Assembly: GCF_001642475.1 (NCBI RefSeq)
Contig: NW_019174145.1
Coordinates: forward strand, 1-16,195
Reading direction: 5' to 3'
Source: Fonsecaea monophora
Taxonomy: Eukaryota; Ascomycota; Eurotiomycetes; Chaetothyriales; Herpotrichiellaceae
DNA: 16,195 nucleotides
Shown here: positions 1 through 9,284 of the stretch, one piece after another
Layout: every line of letters begins with the position of its first letter
Position numbering within the stretch: the stretch's first letter is position 1
Notes under the pieces: generated by a model
Database searches by the model: none
Told to the model about the DNA's origin: nothing
What the model saw: the letters and a program-made list of their open reading frames with translations, nothing else
Program-made: the position numbers and the translations under genes

Positions 1-368
1 TCACGTATCCGTGCTCAGACTCGTTTGGCAGAAAAGTTAGCCTAACTTTTTGATTGGTCAACGCGCGTTAGCGCGCCAACTCAGTGCGCTAGCACCTGTC
101 AACCGCAGGCTGATCCATCTGAGACAACGCTGACACCTACGGAAGCTCTGTACCAACACCTCAAAATAGTGCGCCCAACATAAGTGACTTCGAGTTGGTG
201 CTCGAAACAGATACTCCTATTATCTCGACTGCTAATTCTCATCCCTACTTCTCTGTAGTCCCTGGCGTCGTGATGAAATAATACTGCACGCTTCTGTGCC
301 CTTCTTCACGCTCACACTCTTCCAGCCCACATCTGGATCTCTCCCCGAGAAGGCGCACATCTCTCACG
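1..368. other. Gene-free left edge, upstream of the F-box gene
   Basis: I see no convincing gene here. The stretch holds a near-perfect 9-bp inverted repeat (32-40 against 42-50) followed by GC-rich palindromic sequence (about 62-76). These could be the end of a repeat that continues outside the window. The remaining part, about 100-368, would have to hold the promoter and 5' leader of the gene starting at 369. No clear TATA box was found. Confidence 0.4.
32..76. repeat. Fold-back sequence: 9-bp inverted repeat and GC palindrome
   Basis: AAAAGTTAG at 32-40 and CTAACTTTT at 42-50 are perfect inverted copies around a single central base. Shortly after comes a GCGC-TTA-like palindromic run at about 62-76. 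The sequence could fold as two adjacent hairpins. It may be a terminal part of a DNA transposon or a miniature element, but no second terminus or target-site duplication can be seen, so this is only a structural observation. Confidence 0.4.
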
Positions 369-1421
369 ATGACCGCGAAGCAGAAGTTTCGGATGCTTCG
401 CGTCTTTAGATCTGCACAGAATATCTTTAAAATCACAGCCCCAGCCGGCGCGCGAATCAAGGGCACCGCGGAGAGCTCCATAAACACCTCAAATCCCCGT
501 AGTCTACTTCTTAACCTGCCAAACGAGTTGCTCTTTCGGATCACAGGTTTCCTGGAAGCTGAATATCAACTCTTACTTCGTATTTGCTGCCGACAGCTTC
601 ACCTCTTACTTAGGGGTCTCGACCCGAAAATATGTGATTTAAGTACGAAGCTGCGGTTCTACAAATGCCTCGAGCCTGACTACCCGGAATATCTTCCCTG
701 CCTATCGTGTGGAATCATGTTCAAATGGCGCTCTCCGCTTATGTATGTCTGCTGTCCACGCGAGGGTCAGCACCCGTCTATGTCCAAATGGAATTCGGCG
801 GTATACGAATATTGGTACTTAGCAGGAACAATTGATATTCGAATGAGTCGCTCGTTTATCGAGTCGGTTCTTCGTGCTCACGAAAGAGGTGAGAGATACG
901 GGTATCCCGTATCCTCCTTGCGATCGAGCGGACTGCATCGCAAAGGCGTCTTGTTCCAAAACGATGCACGCATGATTGATGGAGAACTTGTGCTTGAAAC
1001 GCGATGGGAGCTGGAGGCGGAGCTTCGAATGGAATGGAAAGATCAGGTCAAGCTCTTATTCTGGGCCTGTTGCTTGCATTGGCGAACCAACGGGTGGCAC
1101 CACAAGATATCGGCGTTACTTAAGGGTGCGTCCACGAACACGATGCCCTTGAAGTCCACGGGAATCCTCAAGTGCTCCTTTTGCGAATGTGACTGCCAAC
1201 TACAAATGAATCACAAAACCGACACAAATGTGGGGATCCTCTTTTATGTCTGGAGAAATTATGGACGACGGTACGGAAAAAGGCAAGGGAATGAGCAAAT
1301 TTTTCACCGTGAGCCCGCACCGCCGCTGGACATCGAATCAGTTTCGCAGAGAAATTTACGTGCCCTCTTTGAGTCTGGAAACGAGGAAAGGGGCAGCACG
1401 GAGGGCACGGAGGTTTGCTAG
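369..1421 (+). CDS. F-box-like domain protein
   Basis: Single-exon gene of 350 residues. Residues 47-82 carry an F-box-like helix pattern (LLNLPNELLFRITGFL, then LLLRICCRQLHLLL), the Skp1-binding module of SCF ubiquitin ligases. Two cysteine groups follow: C111-x2-C114 with C128-C129, and C269, C272, C274, C276. They suggest a structural metal site or zinc-ribbon-like fold of the kind seen in expanded fungal F-box families. No signal peptide or membrane segment is visible. By family knowledge such proteins recruit substrates for ubiquitination; the substrate is unknown. The ATG at 369 is the first in frame and precedes the F-box by about 46 residues. The tail after residue 340 is low complexity. 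Its stop codon at 1419-1421 is in the same frame as the kinase pseudogene immediately downstream. It could also be a non-SCF relative, since the F-box is the only recognised domain. Confidence 0.72.
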   Translation: MTAKQKFRMLRVFRSAQNIFKITAPAGARIKGTAESSINTSNPRSLLLNLPNELLFRITGFLEAEYQLLLRICCRQLHLLLRGLDPKICDLSTKLRFYKCLEPDYPEYLPCLSCGIMFKWRSPLMYVCCPREGQHPSMSKWNSAVYEYWYLAGTIDIRMSRSFIESVLRAHERGERYGYPVSSLRSSGLHRKGVLFQNDARMIDGELVLETRWELEAELRMEWKDQVKLLFWACCLHWRTNGWHHKISALLKGASTNTMPLKSTGILKCSFCECDCQLQMNHKTDTNVGILFYVWRNYGRRYGKRQGNEQIFHREPAPPLDIESVSQRNLRALFESGNEERGSTEGTEVC

Positions 1422-1454
1422 CGTTCCAGACGGGCCGGTCTGGACAGCCGAGCC

Positions 1455-2223
1455 TCTTATGAGGGCTCCTGGGCTGCCAAAGTTGCAAAAATGCACCGCG
1501 AGGGACTTTCGCCCAACGGCAAGCATGGATTCCCAGTACCCACTACCATGGGTGCTTGCGAACAGACAAATTAATGGACGAGCTCCTGGGAGAAATCCTT
1601 CTCCACACTTGAGAGCAAAATGTTCAACTTCGAACAAGAAATACATGGTCATCACAAGGGAATGCAGCAGATGCACTGGGTCATTCAGCACTAAGTCATC
1701 CCGGGGCTCTTACGACCTCTGGACACAGGAGGCAGAGAGACCTAGGTGAGGATAGTGCATGGCGACCTATGGGACGGCAATACCTCTGTCGACGCGACAA
1801 CAGGAAACCCAGTCATCTTCGACACCAGCGGCATGTATGCTCACAATGAGTGTAAGCCGTCCGATTAGCCCGTATAGTCGACGACCAAGGAACTGATGTG
1901 CGCAGATGAGCTCGGCGCATGGAACCAGCCGCGTCATAGGATCTACCGCTCCTACATCAGCGATTATCAGAAACACTTTCCGGTCTCTGCTCCAGAGGAG
2001 GACATCGAAGATCGCTTGATCCTTTACCGGCTCCGATTCAACTTGACTTCATCAGCCTGCTCCCTAAACAAGGCGCGATTCAGGGATCTGTAGGTCCCAG
2101 ACGAGCCAGTCAATCATATCATTTACTGACGAATCAATACACGTGATCGAGGACATGCAGTGGCTGACGACAAAATATAAATGTGGCTATCAAGGCAGCG
2201 AGCAGAGAAAGGCCGAAGTATGA
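1455..2223 (+). pseudogene. Decayed fructosamine/ribulosamine kinase-like gene
   Basis: Frame-0 translation gives a recognisable C-terminal half of a fructosamine-kinase-family (aminoglycoside-phosphotransferase-like) protein. It shows SYEGSWAAKVAKMHREGLSP and NGKHGFPVPT, then FNFEQEIHG, then VIPGLLRPL, the catalytic-loop motif VHGDLWDGN (from 1755) and the metal-binding-loop region VIFD (1812-1823). Splicing 1852-1905 (54 nt, GTAAGC...CAG) restores AHNEYELGAW, followed by KHFPVSAPEED. Three in-frame stops break it: TAA 1572-1574, TAA 1692-1694 and TAG 1743-1745. A further TAG at 2091-2093 lies inside a possible second intron (donor GTAGGT at 2090) that has no acceptor in the right phase. The C-terminal tail (IEDMQWLTTKY, to the stop at 2221-2223) resumes in another frame. 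About the first 100-140 residues of the family, including the ATP-binding lobe, are not found. Members normally phosphorylate sugar amines on glycated proteins; this copy cannot make a full kinase. Confidence 0.82.
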
Positions 2224-3008
2224 TCATATTTCTCGAAGTGCGATCCCGAATGTCACCGGCTACGTGGCTTATATGTACACTGGTTGTCGCCGATGTCAGT
2301 GTTTACGGCCTTCCGAGAGTGACAAAGGCACAGATATTCAAATTGCTGGCCAGAGGGCTAGAGAAAACATCAACTATTTCTTCCGCAACTTGTGCAAGCA
2401 CTCCTTTCATCAATAATCGAGTCACAGTTCCCCGAGATATGGCATATGTGACAAAGATACAGACTAGATCCTAAGGCTGCTATCAGAAAAGGGCGTGTCC
2501 GCATGAGCTGGTCTTCCAAAGCAAGCAACCCCTATCACTAGCCAGCTAGCCTTGGCCGACAAGAAGACTGACTATACGTCATTCATCTGATCGTCATGCC
2601 CAGCGAGAGATGAGGGATAGGGGTGGGCCAGCCTTGCTTATGTCAGAGGGCCCGCAGCACAGCAACATCACTTGTATGTCCCTGCATATGTAGGTAGACG
2701 ACACAATCCAGGATCTTAGGGAGGAATCTATTCTCATTCACGAGTTCCAACCAATGCAACAAGTGCATTGACTCTGGCAACAAATTGACTTAAGTTTATC
2801 ACGGCGATATCCTCCGAACTAGAACTCCGATTTCGCCGTGTCTGACCAGGGTCGGCCAAAAGATATTCGGGCAAACTTTTACCCCAACCACGATGATATA
2901 TATACTGATTTTCGCAAGCAAAACAAGCCAGGGACGTCCTCTTACGTCCCAAAAGCTGGTCATTATTGTGTCAAGAGGCTTTACATCGCAGCTATAATAA
3001 CCGTCACC
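2224..3008. other. Gene-free stretch and dehydrogenase promoter
   Basis: The open frames here are short (up to about 97 codons), overlap each other and show no recognisable motifs, so I annotate no gene. The right end is expected to be the promoter of the dehydrogenase starting at 3009. The left end follows the decayed kinase and may be relic DNA too degraded to identify. Confidence 0.5.
2897..2904 (+). promoter_or_regulatory. TATA box of the dehydrogenase gene
   Basis: A clean TATATATA run lies 105 bp upstream of the ATG at 3009. Its position inside the 5' extension of the longest open frame argues that translation starts at 3009 and not at the first in-frame ATG at 2838. Confidence 0.45.
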
Positions 3009-4100
3009 ATGATTCAACACAAGAAATTGAGAATCGCCGTCATCCCTGGAGATGGAATCGGGGTTGAGGTCATGCCCCACGGCGTGCGGTGTCTCCAAGC
3101 GGCAGCAAAGGTATTCCACCTGGACCTCGAGTTCGAGGAATTCGACTTTGCGAGCTGTGAATACTACCGAAAACACGGCGACATGCTCCCCAAGGACTGG
3201 AACGCCACACTGTCCAAGTTTGACGCCATCTACTTCGGCGCCGTGGGCATGCCGGACCAGGTCCCTGACCACGTTAGTCTATGGGGTAGCCTTCTCAAGT
3301 TCCGCCGCGAGTTTGATCAGTACATCAACTTGCGGCCCGCACGGTTAATGCCCGGCGTGCGGTGTCCCCTCGCAGGACGGAAACCGGGAGATATCGATTT
3401 CTGGATCGTTCGGGAGAACACCGAGGGAGAATACAGTAGTATCGGTGGGAAAATCTTCGAGGGCACCGACAGGGAAACAGTCATTCAAGAGACGGTGATG
3501 ACCAGGACCGGAGTCGACAGAGTGTTAAAGTACGCGTTCGACCTGGCTCAGAGTCGGCCGAAGAAACACCTCACAAGCGCAACCAAGAGTAATGGGATAA
3601 GCATCACGATGCCTTATTGGGACACGAGGGTCGAGAACATGACCAAATCATATCCCGACGTCAAGGTCGACAAATACCACATCGACATCCTGACGGCGCA
3701 CTTTGTCCAGCGGCCGCAGATATTTGATGTCATCGTCGGGAGCAATCTGTTTGGAGATATTCTCTCAGATTTGGGTCCCGCCTGCACAGGGACAATAGGC
3801 ATAGCCCCGTCAGGAAACATCAATCCGACAGGTGAATTTCCAAGCCTGTTCGAGCCTGTGCACGGCAGTGCACCTGACATTGCGGGCAAGGGCATCGCCA
3901 ACCCTGTGGGAATGATCTGGGCGGGTCAGATGATGCTGGAACATTTTGGCTTCAAGGACGCTGCGGCAGCGATGCTAAAGGCTGTCGAGAACGTGCTTTC
4001 GCGAGCAGAAGAAAACATCATTACGGCGGATATGGGAGGGAAAGGAACCACAAACAGTTTTGGAGAGGCGATTGAAAAGGAGGTTTTGGCTCTGGCATAA
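3009..4100 (+). CDS. NAD-dependent tartrate/D-malate/isopropylmalate-type dehydrogenase
   Basis: Single exon of 363 residues, the normal length for bacterial-type tartrate/D-malate dehydrogenases, which oxidise and decarboxylate 2-hydroxy acids with NAD and a divalent metal. Visible are IPGDGIG (12-18), substrate-binding Arg region FRREFDQYINLRP (98-110) with R135 in WIVRENTEGEYSS, K193 in ATKSN, metal-binding Asp at 226, 250 and 254 (GDILSD), and HGSAPDIAGKGIANP (285-299), whose Asp at 290 marks NAD rather than NADP use. The start at 3009 has a good CACCATG context; an in-frame ATG at 2838 would add 57 acidic, non-mitochondrial residues and put the TATA box inside the gene. No targeting peptide is seen. 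Leucine biosynthesis Leu2 is the main alternative, but FWIVRENTEGEYSSIGG and the tail look more like the tartrate/D-malate branch. Exact substrate is uncertain. Confidence 0.85.
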   Translation: MIQHKKLRIAVIPGDGIGVEVMPHGVRCLQAAAKVFHLDLEFEEFDFASCEYYRKHGDMLPKDWNATLSKFDAIYFGAVGMPDQVPDHVSLWGSLLKFRREFDQYINLRPARLMPGVRCPLAGRKPGDIDFWIVRENTEGEYSSIGGKIFEGTDRETVIQETVMTRTGVDRVLKYAFDLAQSRPKKHLTSATKSNGISITMPYWDTRVENMTKSYPDVKVDKYHIDILTAHFVQRPQIFDVIVGSNLFGDILSDLGPACTGTIGIAPSGNINPTGEFPSLFEPVHGSAPDIAGKGIANPVGMIWAGQMMLEHFGFKDAAAAMLKAVENVLSRAEENIITADMGGKGTTNSFGEAIEKEVLALA

Positions 4101-4277
4101 AAGGACGAGCTGGTGTCTGAAAGATACTTCTTAAAGTGGCAAGAGTTTTAGTTTATCGATAAGGATAGAAAAAAATAATTATTGTCCCGAAGAAATACCG
4201 ACGACTTCTTCCTGCGCTGCGCTGCATGTTCCCTTCTGCTACTCTCTTGTCGCCGTCTACATTTCTACTGACACTTC

Positions 4278-6188
4278 ATGGCCCCGGATAGGGGACAAGT
4301 CCCATCCAGAGGGAAACCCTCGAGAACGTGGGATACCCTCAACCCCCCACTATCACCATGGATCCTCGATGCAGTGTCCGCCATGAATTTCACGCGCATG
4401 ACACCAGTGCAAGCCTCGACCATCCCCCTCTTCATGGCCTACAAGGACGTCGTGGTTGAAGCTGTCACGGGGAGTGGAAAGACGTTGGCATATCTCATAC
4501 CGGTGGTGGAAAAGTTGTTGAGACTGGAAGAGCCGCTGAAGAGACACCACGTCGGTGCCATCGTCGTTTCTCCCACGAGAGAATTGGCCACACAGATATA
4601 CAATGTCCTGGTGTCGTTACTGAGATTCCACCCGCCTTCCGCTGCGGCGCTCGAGCCGTCGGATGAGCAAGACGAATCTGACGGGAACAATGACGCAAAG
4701 GCTTTTCCATCGTCCACTCTGAAAATTCTCCCGCAGTTACTTGTGGGCGGTTCGACCACACCGGCGCAGGATCTGAGTAAATTCCTCAAGACCTCGCCGA
4801 ATGTGCTAGTCGCGACACCAGGTCGCCTGGTCGATATCATGACCTCAAGAGATGTCCACTATCCGAAATCTTCGTTTGAAGTGCTCGTGCTCGACGAGGC
4901 CGACCGATTGCTCGACCATGGGTTCAAGGACGAACTGACCAAGATTCTTAACCTGCTACCAAAGGAGCGGAGGACGGGTCTGTTCAGTGCAAGCGTAAGC
5001 GAAGCACTAGATCAATTGATTCGCGTGGGACTGCGAAACCCCGTGAAAATTGAAGTCAAAGTGAAAGGCGCCAATGGAGTGGAAGACAAGCGGACCCCTG
5101 CAAGTCTCAAGATGACCTATGCAGTGACTAAAGCTTCTCAAAGATTCCCGTTCCTAGCAGCTCTTCTAAGACACCTTGATCCAATGCCGCTGCGGACCAT
5201 CGTGTATTTGTCCACTTGTGCTGCGGTGGACTACTTCCAGAACCTGCTTCCCTCGATCATGCCTTCAGAGGCAGTGCTTGTGCCCTTGCACGGTAAGCAT
5301 CCAGCAAATGTCAGGGAGAAGAACTTTATCCGTTTCACAGACTCTGCCTCTCCCTCTGTTCTTCTGACAACGGATGTTGCCGCGAGGGGTTTGGATATTC
5401 CATCTGTGGACCTGGTGGTACAAATTGACCCTCCATCAGACTCCAAAGTCTTCCTGCATCGATGTGGACGAGCTGGCCGCGCAGGCCGCAAAGGACTCAG
5501 TGTCGTCCTTCTACTCCCTCATGAGCAAGATTATGTGGAATTTCTAAAAGTCCGACACACCCCGATTGAGCCCTTGTTAGAGCCTAGTCCTTCCGAAGTG
5601 CAGGATGACTGCCGTGAGGTTGAAGAGAAGTTTCGAAAGACTGTGCTCACGGATCGAGCACTGTACGACAAAGGTCAGAGGGCGTTTGTCAGCTGGGTGA
5701 GGAGTTACTCGAAGCACGATGCGAAGTCTATTTTCAGTTTGAGTGGCATTGACTGGAACGACCACGCAGCTGCCTGGGGTCTGTTGAAGATGCCGAAGAT
5801 CGCCGAGCTCAAGAATACCAAGCTACAACCCTACCAGGGCCCTGACATCGATTGGGACAAATACGGATACAAGGACAAACAGCGGGAGAAGCATCGGAAA
5901 GAAATGCTCGCGGAGGGTCCGAGCGGCTTCACTGCGGGTCGCAAGGACGCCGACTCCAAGAAGCGGAAGCAGGGCACTGTGGCTTGGTCCGAACAGCTCG
6001 AGCGCAAGGCAACCAAGGAAGTCAAGCGATCTAGGAGGGAAGCGAGACGACAACACGAGCGGCTCACCAAGATGACGGAGGGCGAGAAGGAATACCAGGC
6101 CGAGACTGCGCGGATGGTCGAGCAGCTCCGCCGGCAGCATGTCAAGGCCAGTCAGCAGCAAGAAGACGTCTTCGAGGGCTTTGACTGA
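4278..6188 (+). CDS. SPB4: ATP-dependent DEAD-box RNA helicase Spb4 (60S biogenesis)
   Basis: Single exon of 636 residues, the usual length for fungal Spb4, a nucleolar helicase needed for late 60S pre-ribosome and 27S pre-rRNA maturation. In order: W18 and F38 with the Q motif (MTPVQASTIP, 41-50), Walker A AVTGSGKT (62-69), PTRELA (99-104), GG (157-158), TPGRL (180-184), DEAD (206-209), motif III as SAS (237-239) instead of the common SAT, motif V around ARGLDIP (369-375) and motif VI HRCGRAGRAGRKG (394-406). An acidic insert (about 126-141) separates motifs Ia and GG. After the helicase core comes the DUF4217-like region (about 440-520, with FVSWVRSYSKH) and a lysine/arginine-rich coiled-coil tail, typical of Spb4 and its relatives Has1 and Dbp4. 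The order and tail favour Spb4. A pyrimidine-rich leader (4206-4270) precedes the ATG. A housekeeping gene, not part of the cluster to its right. Confidence 0.9.
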   Translation: MAPDRGQVPSRGKPSRTWDTLNPPLSPWILDAVSAMNFTRMTPVQASTIPLFMAYKDVVVEAVTGSGKTLAYLIPVVEKLLRLEEPLKRHHVGAIVVSPTRELATQIYNVLVSLLRFHPPSAAALEPSDEQDESDGNNDAKAFPSSTLKILPQLLVGGSTTPAQDLSKFLKTSPNVLVATPGRLVDIMTSRDVHYPKSSFEVLVLDEADRLLDHGFKDELTKILNLLPKERRTGLFSASVSEALDQLIRVGLRNPVKIEVKVKGANGVEDKRTPASLKMTYAVTKASQRFPFLAALLRHLDPMPLRTIVYLSTCAAVDYFQNLLPSIMPSEAVLVPLHGKHPANVREKNFIRFTDSASPSVLLTTDVAARGLDIPSVDLVVQIDPPSDSKVFLHRCGRAGRAGRKGLSVVLLLPHEQDYVEFLKVRHTPIEPLLEPSPSEVQDDCREVEEKFRKTVLTDRALYDKGQRAFVSWVRSYSKHDAKSIFSLSGIDWNDHAAAWGLLKMPKIAELKNTKLQPYQGPDIDWDKYGYKDKQREKHRKEMLAEGPSGFTAGRKDADSKKRKQGTVAWSEQLERKATKEVKRSRREARRQHERLTKMTEGEKEYQAETARMVEQLRRQHVKASQQQEDVFEGFD

Positions 6189-6730
6189 GGACAGCCAGGG
6201 TCACTCGCACCGCCATAGGTGGCATTTACTTAGGCCACGACACGCTACTAGAAGTTTTGCCAGTTTATACTGGTCACTGACATTCCTCTTAAATTTCAAG
6301 AATGGCAAGCTCATCATCATTGACAGGGTGTCCGTATCGCTACCGCTGGATGCGAAGATGGCGAGGCTGTAGAATTTCTCAAGTTGCCAACTGAACTATC
6401 CTGAGTCTGATTCAATGTCCGACCCTTTGTCCGTACTATACCATCACACGAGCTCTGTGTTTATCGACGAGCCCTAGAAATGGGCGCCATTCGCATAAAT
6501 CAATTTACACCAATGTCCCAAAGCCTTCACACACCCTTCGGAGCCCCTTTAGAGGGCATCGTGTATTGTAAATGTACATGGTTGTTTTATGAAGAAGCAT
6601 TGATCCATTTGAAATAAAATGTACGCGATACTAGCAACACATCCATCCATCCACATTTGTCCGCCACCAAAGCCAACAATCTCTTGGAGGTCAGGAAATG
6701 ACGCACAAGATCTCTGGCTCTCTCGCCGTC
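6189..6730. other. Convergent 3' intergenic region (SPB4 and transporter)
   Basis: This 542-bp stretch separates the 3' ends of two converging genes. No gene is supported. It should hold both polyadenylation regions. An AATAAA hexamer on the + strand at 6613-6618 lies 425 bp past the SPB4 stop, which is rather far. No AATAAA copy is seen on the - strand for the transporter. I see nothing else of note. Confidence 0.5.
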
Positions 6731-8692
6731 TTACTTTGCTACCTGATCGACATGCTCCAACTCGACCGTCTCCTTTTCGGCCTCGATATCCTTGTCCAGC
6801 GCCTCCCGCTGCTCGGCGGTCAGGTGAGTGAGTCTGACCTCGATCTTGTCACCGAAGATCTCGCCGACTTCCTCCAGAGCGAGGCCCCGGGTCTCGGGGA
6901 AAAAGTACCAGATCAGGGGCAGATTGATGGTCGACAGGACGATGAAGAGGAGGTAGTATTTCCAGCCGACCTGTGCAAAGGCGGTGGGCGCGGGGATAAG
7001 GTAGGCGATCGTGCACAGGAACAGGATCGCCAGGGACCATGCCATGCCGCGGGCGCGGAGGTGGGTTGGGAAGATCTCGGTGCAGAAGACGTACGAGGTG
7101 GCGTCGAGCGTGGATGCGTAACTTATCCGGAGAGAGCTCGGTCAGCATAAAAAAGCCTTTACTTGATAAGAGGGCAGGGCAATTTACCAGGCGATATAGA
7201 GGAACAGGAAAACCACGCCTGTTTTGAGCCCAGCCTTGTTGTCGGTGCCGGAGTATCGTGCTGTCATGGCTGCTTCGATGATGAGAGTGATAAGGCTGCC
7301 AGCAATTCCAGCGACTGTGACATGGTTAGCTCTGCTTATTTTCAAACCAGGTTTAGTGGTCCCTTTGGCTAGGGAGAGAAGTGATGCTTCACTACTCACC
7401 TAGAAGGACCTTGCGGCCAAAGTGGTCGATGAGCAGCGCATTGACACCGTTCCCAATACACGCTATCGTCACAAAGACGGCGGCGAGGAGCAACGAAATC
7501 TTGTTGGACAAGCCAAGTCCCGTGTAAAGGATGACGCTGTAGTTGTAGATGACTAGGATCCCGGTCGACTCGGTCGCAAACATGGTCATGAATGCACAGA
7601 ACATGCGCTTTCGGTACGACGGCTTGGTGAAGAGAGTGGACAGAGTCTCGGTCCGAGAGATTTGGAGGTCGGCCGACACCTGGTGGCTCATCTGGTAAAA
7701 CTCTTCACGTGCGAAAGAAATGTGATGCGAGTCCGAATCCTTGTCGGTGTTGTGTAACAGGTTGATGACCTCCCACGCACTGTCGCGGCGATCTTTCATC
7801 AGAACTGGAAGTTTGACGGTCAGTCACTGGGAAATTGCGACGGGACAGGACTCGAACTTACGCCAGCGAGGGGACTCTGGGATGAAAGGTATGAGGAGGA
7901 ACATGATGAGTGGCCAAAGCGCTTGTACGCAGAGTGGGAATCGCCATTGAAAAGCGGCATTCGTCGTATAGGAACAGCCGAACCCGATCCAACCGGCGAG
8001 GGCGTATCCCAGGACCAAGATGACACCTTGATTCCCGTCAGTCTTGTTTCCGACTCAAAGAGGGACGCCTGAATTAGGACTCAATGACAAGCGTGTACAT
8101 ACCATGCTGAGACACGAGAAAGCCACGCTGGGCGGGAGGTGAAATCTCGCATTGGAACATTGGGATCAAGACCATCAGTATTCCTGTCTATGGTGAGATC
8201 CATAATCGCCATCTCAAAGTGCAGCGTGCGATATCGGGCACTTACCAACAGAAATACCAGTCAGGGCTCGACCAAGCAACAACATTGCAAGGTGAGCTGC
8301 TCCGCCTTGGAACGCGCCTCCTATGACACCAATCGGAGTGGCCAGGTAGAGCGTCTTCTTCCTCCCAAGGGCATCGCAGGACCAGCCAGCCAGCAGTGAT
8401 CCGATGACACCCCCGGCAGAGTAGCAGCCATTGAGACCTCCGATGATCCTGTTTGTAAAGGCATACCGGTCTGAGGTGGGATCGGTCGTTAAGCCAAAGT
8501 ACGCATAGAACGGAGCCTGGCCCAACGTCGTCGCGGCCACGCTGAAGGAGTAGCCATAGGTCAAGCTCCCAAAGCAAAGCGCAAGCACAATCTATAATAG
8601 TTCAGACTCTGTTTGCACACAGGAGGCAGGGGAATGTGACAACTCACTGTGAGGTTCAAGGCACTGATACGAGCTGCTTCGTGTTTCGCCAT
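6731..8692 (-). CDS. MFS sugar-type transporter, seven exons
   Basis: Exons on the minus strand: 8692-8648, 8591-8246, 8183-8103, 8026-7862, 7804-7400, 7314-7188, 7121-6731. Introns are 56, 62, 76, 57, 85, 66 nt with GTGAGT/GTAAGT/GTATGT-like donors. All phases close to give 519 residues, normal for the fungal sugar porter family (12 membrane segments, plasma membrane, proton symport). Family signatures are seen: DALGRKKTLY after TM2, GRALTGISVG, PESPRWLL (about 207-214, end of TM6), DHFGRKVLL in the second half, and PETRGLALEEVGEIF (about 465, after TM12). The first membrane segment starts right after the 15-residue first exon. It shares a 592-bp divergent promoter region with the SDR gene, which suggests co-expression and import of the cluster substrate or a related sugar, quinate or lactone. 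The substrate cannot be told from sequence. The exon 6/7 acceptor (AAG at 7124-7122) is the least certain junction. Confidence 0.88.
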
Positions 8693-9284
8693 CTTTTGGA
8701 ATCGTCACCTGAGTTGGGTTCCTGTGTTTTTTTCGCCCCAAGCTGCGTGGCATGACTGTTCGACGCTGGGCCCCATACCCCATGATATAGGTCTGGGACA
8801 AGCACCGAACTGAGTTTCTCCCTGGACGCCATCGTTGGAAGGCCCAAATTGCAAAATCTATAGAGGTGCTCGTATTCCCATCCCAGTTCTCCACACTCCA
8901 GGAGCTTAAGGCTCGTTAGAGTGTAATTCCTTACCGACTTGGGACCGTCACAGGATTGACTAAACCTCAATCTCGGGCGCGCGCGAGGCTTTGTCCGACA
9001 GGGATGCGAGAGACTGAAACCTACGCGCCGCGATCTCCGCGCCGAACGGGCCGAAATCCCCGTGGGGTAACAAAAAGTGTGGGGTCAGTTACATCATTTG
9101 ATCGAGCCCCCCTTCCCATGCACGAGGAACCTTTGTCACGCAGTTGTAGGTGACTAGACCAGACGAGTCCCTTTATCTCGCGCGCGCTTGCTCTCCCATC
9201 AGTCCCATCTTACACGGACAAAGCGTTGTATTCTGCACACCCTCAAAGTCTACCTGTCTTGTAAAATCAATTCACAACCACAAC
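8693..9284. promoter_or_regulatory. Bidirectional promoter region, transporter and SDR
   Basis: The 592 bp lie between two divergent start codons (8692 minus, 9285 plus), with no gene of their own. It holds GCGCGCGCGAG at 8977-8987 and its exact inverted copy CTCGCGCGCGC at 9177-9187. A GC-rich block at about 9025-9065 has CCGCG (9028-9032) and CTCCGCG (9035-9041), the latter also found in the MBL/BVMO promoter at 13513-13519. These are candidate regulator sites. No clear TATA box was seen for either gene. Confidence 0.5.

Noticed and set aside
1228..1749. Open frame with a DDGTEK...GKGM stretch that faintly recalls the kinase N-terminus
   Set aside because: The same DNA is read by the F-box protein in its own frame up to 1421. 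The resemblance is short, and the next part does not match the kinase family.
2181..2474. 97-codon and overlapping 77-codon open frames after the pseudogene
   Set aside because: Two overlapping frames without motifs; the start of the region is explained as the tail of the decayed kinase.
2838..3008. 57-residue N-terminal extension of the dehydrogenase
   Set aside because: It holds a TATA box, is acidic and does not look like a mitochondrial leader. The family usually starts a few residues before the IPGDGIG loop, as with the ATG at 3009.
2799..3272. 157-codon minus-strand open frame opposite the dehydrogenase start
   Set aside because: It is antisense to the conserved N-terminal domain of the dehydrogenase, with no motif of its own.
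9150..9284. 45-codon in-frame extension of the SDR
   Set aside because: The Rossmann motif begins shortly after the ATG at 9285, as is usual for the family. The extension lies in the divergent promoter and shows no targeting signal.
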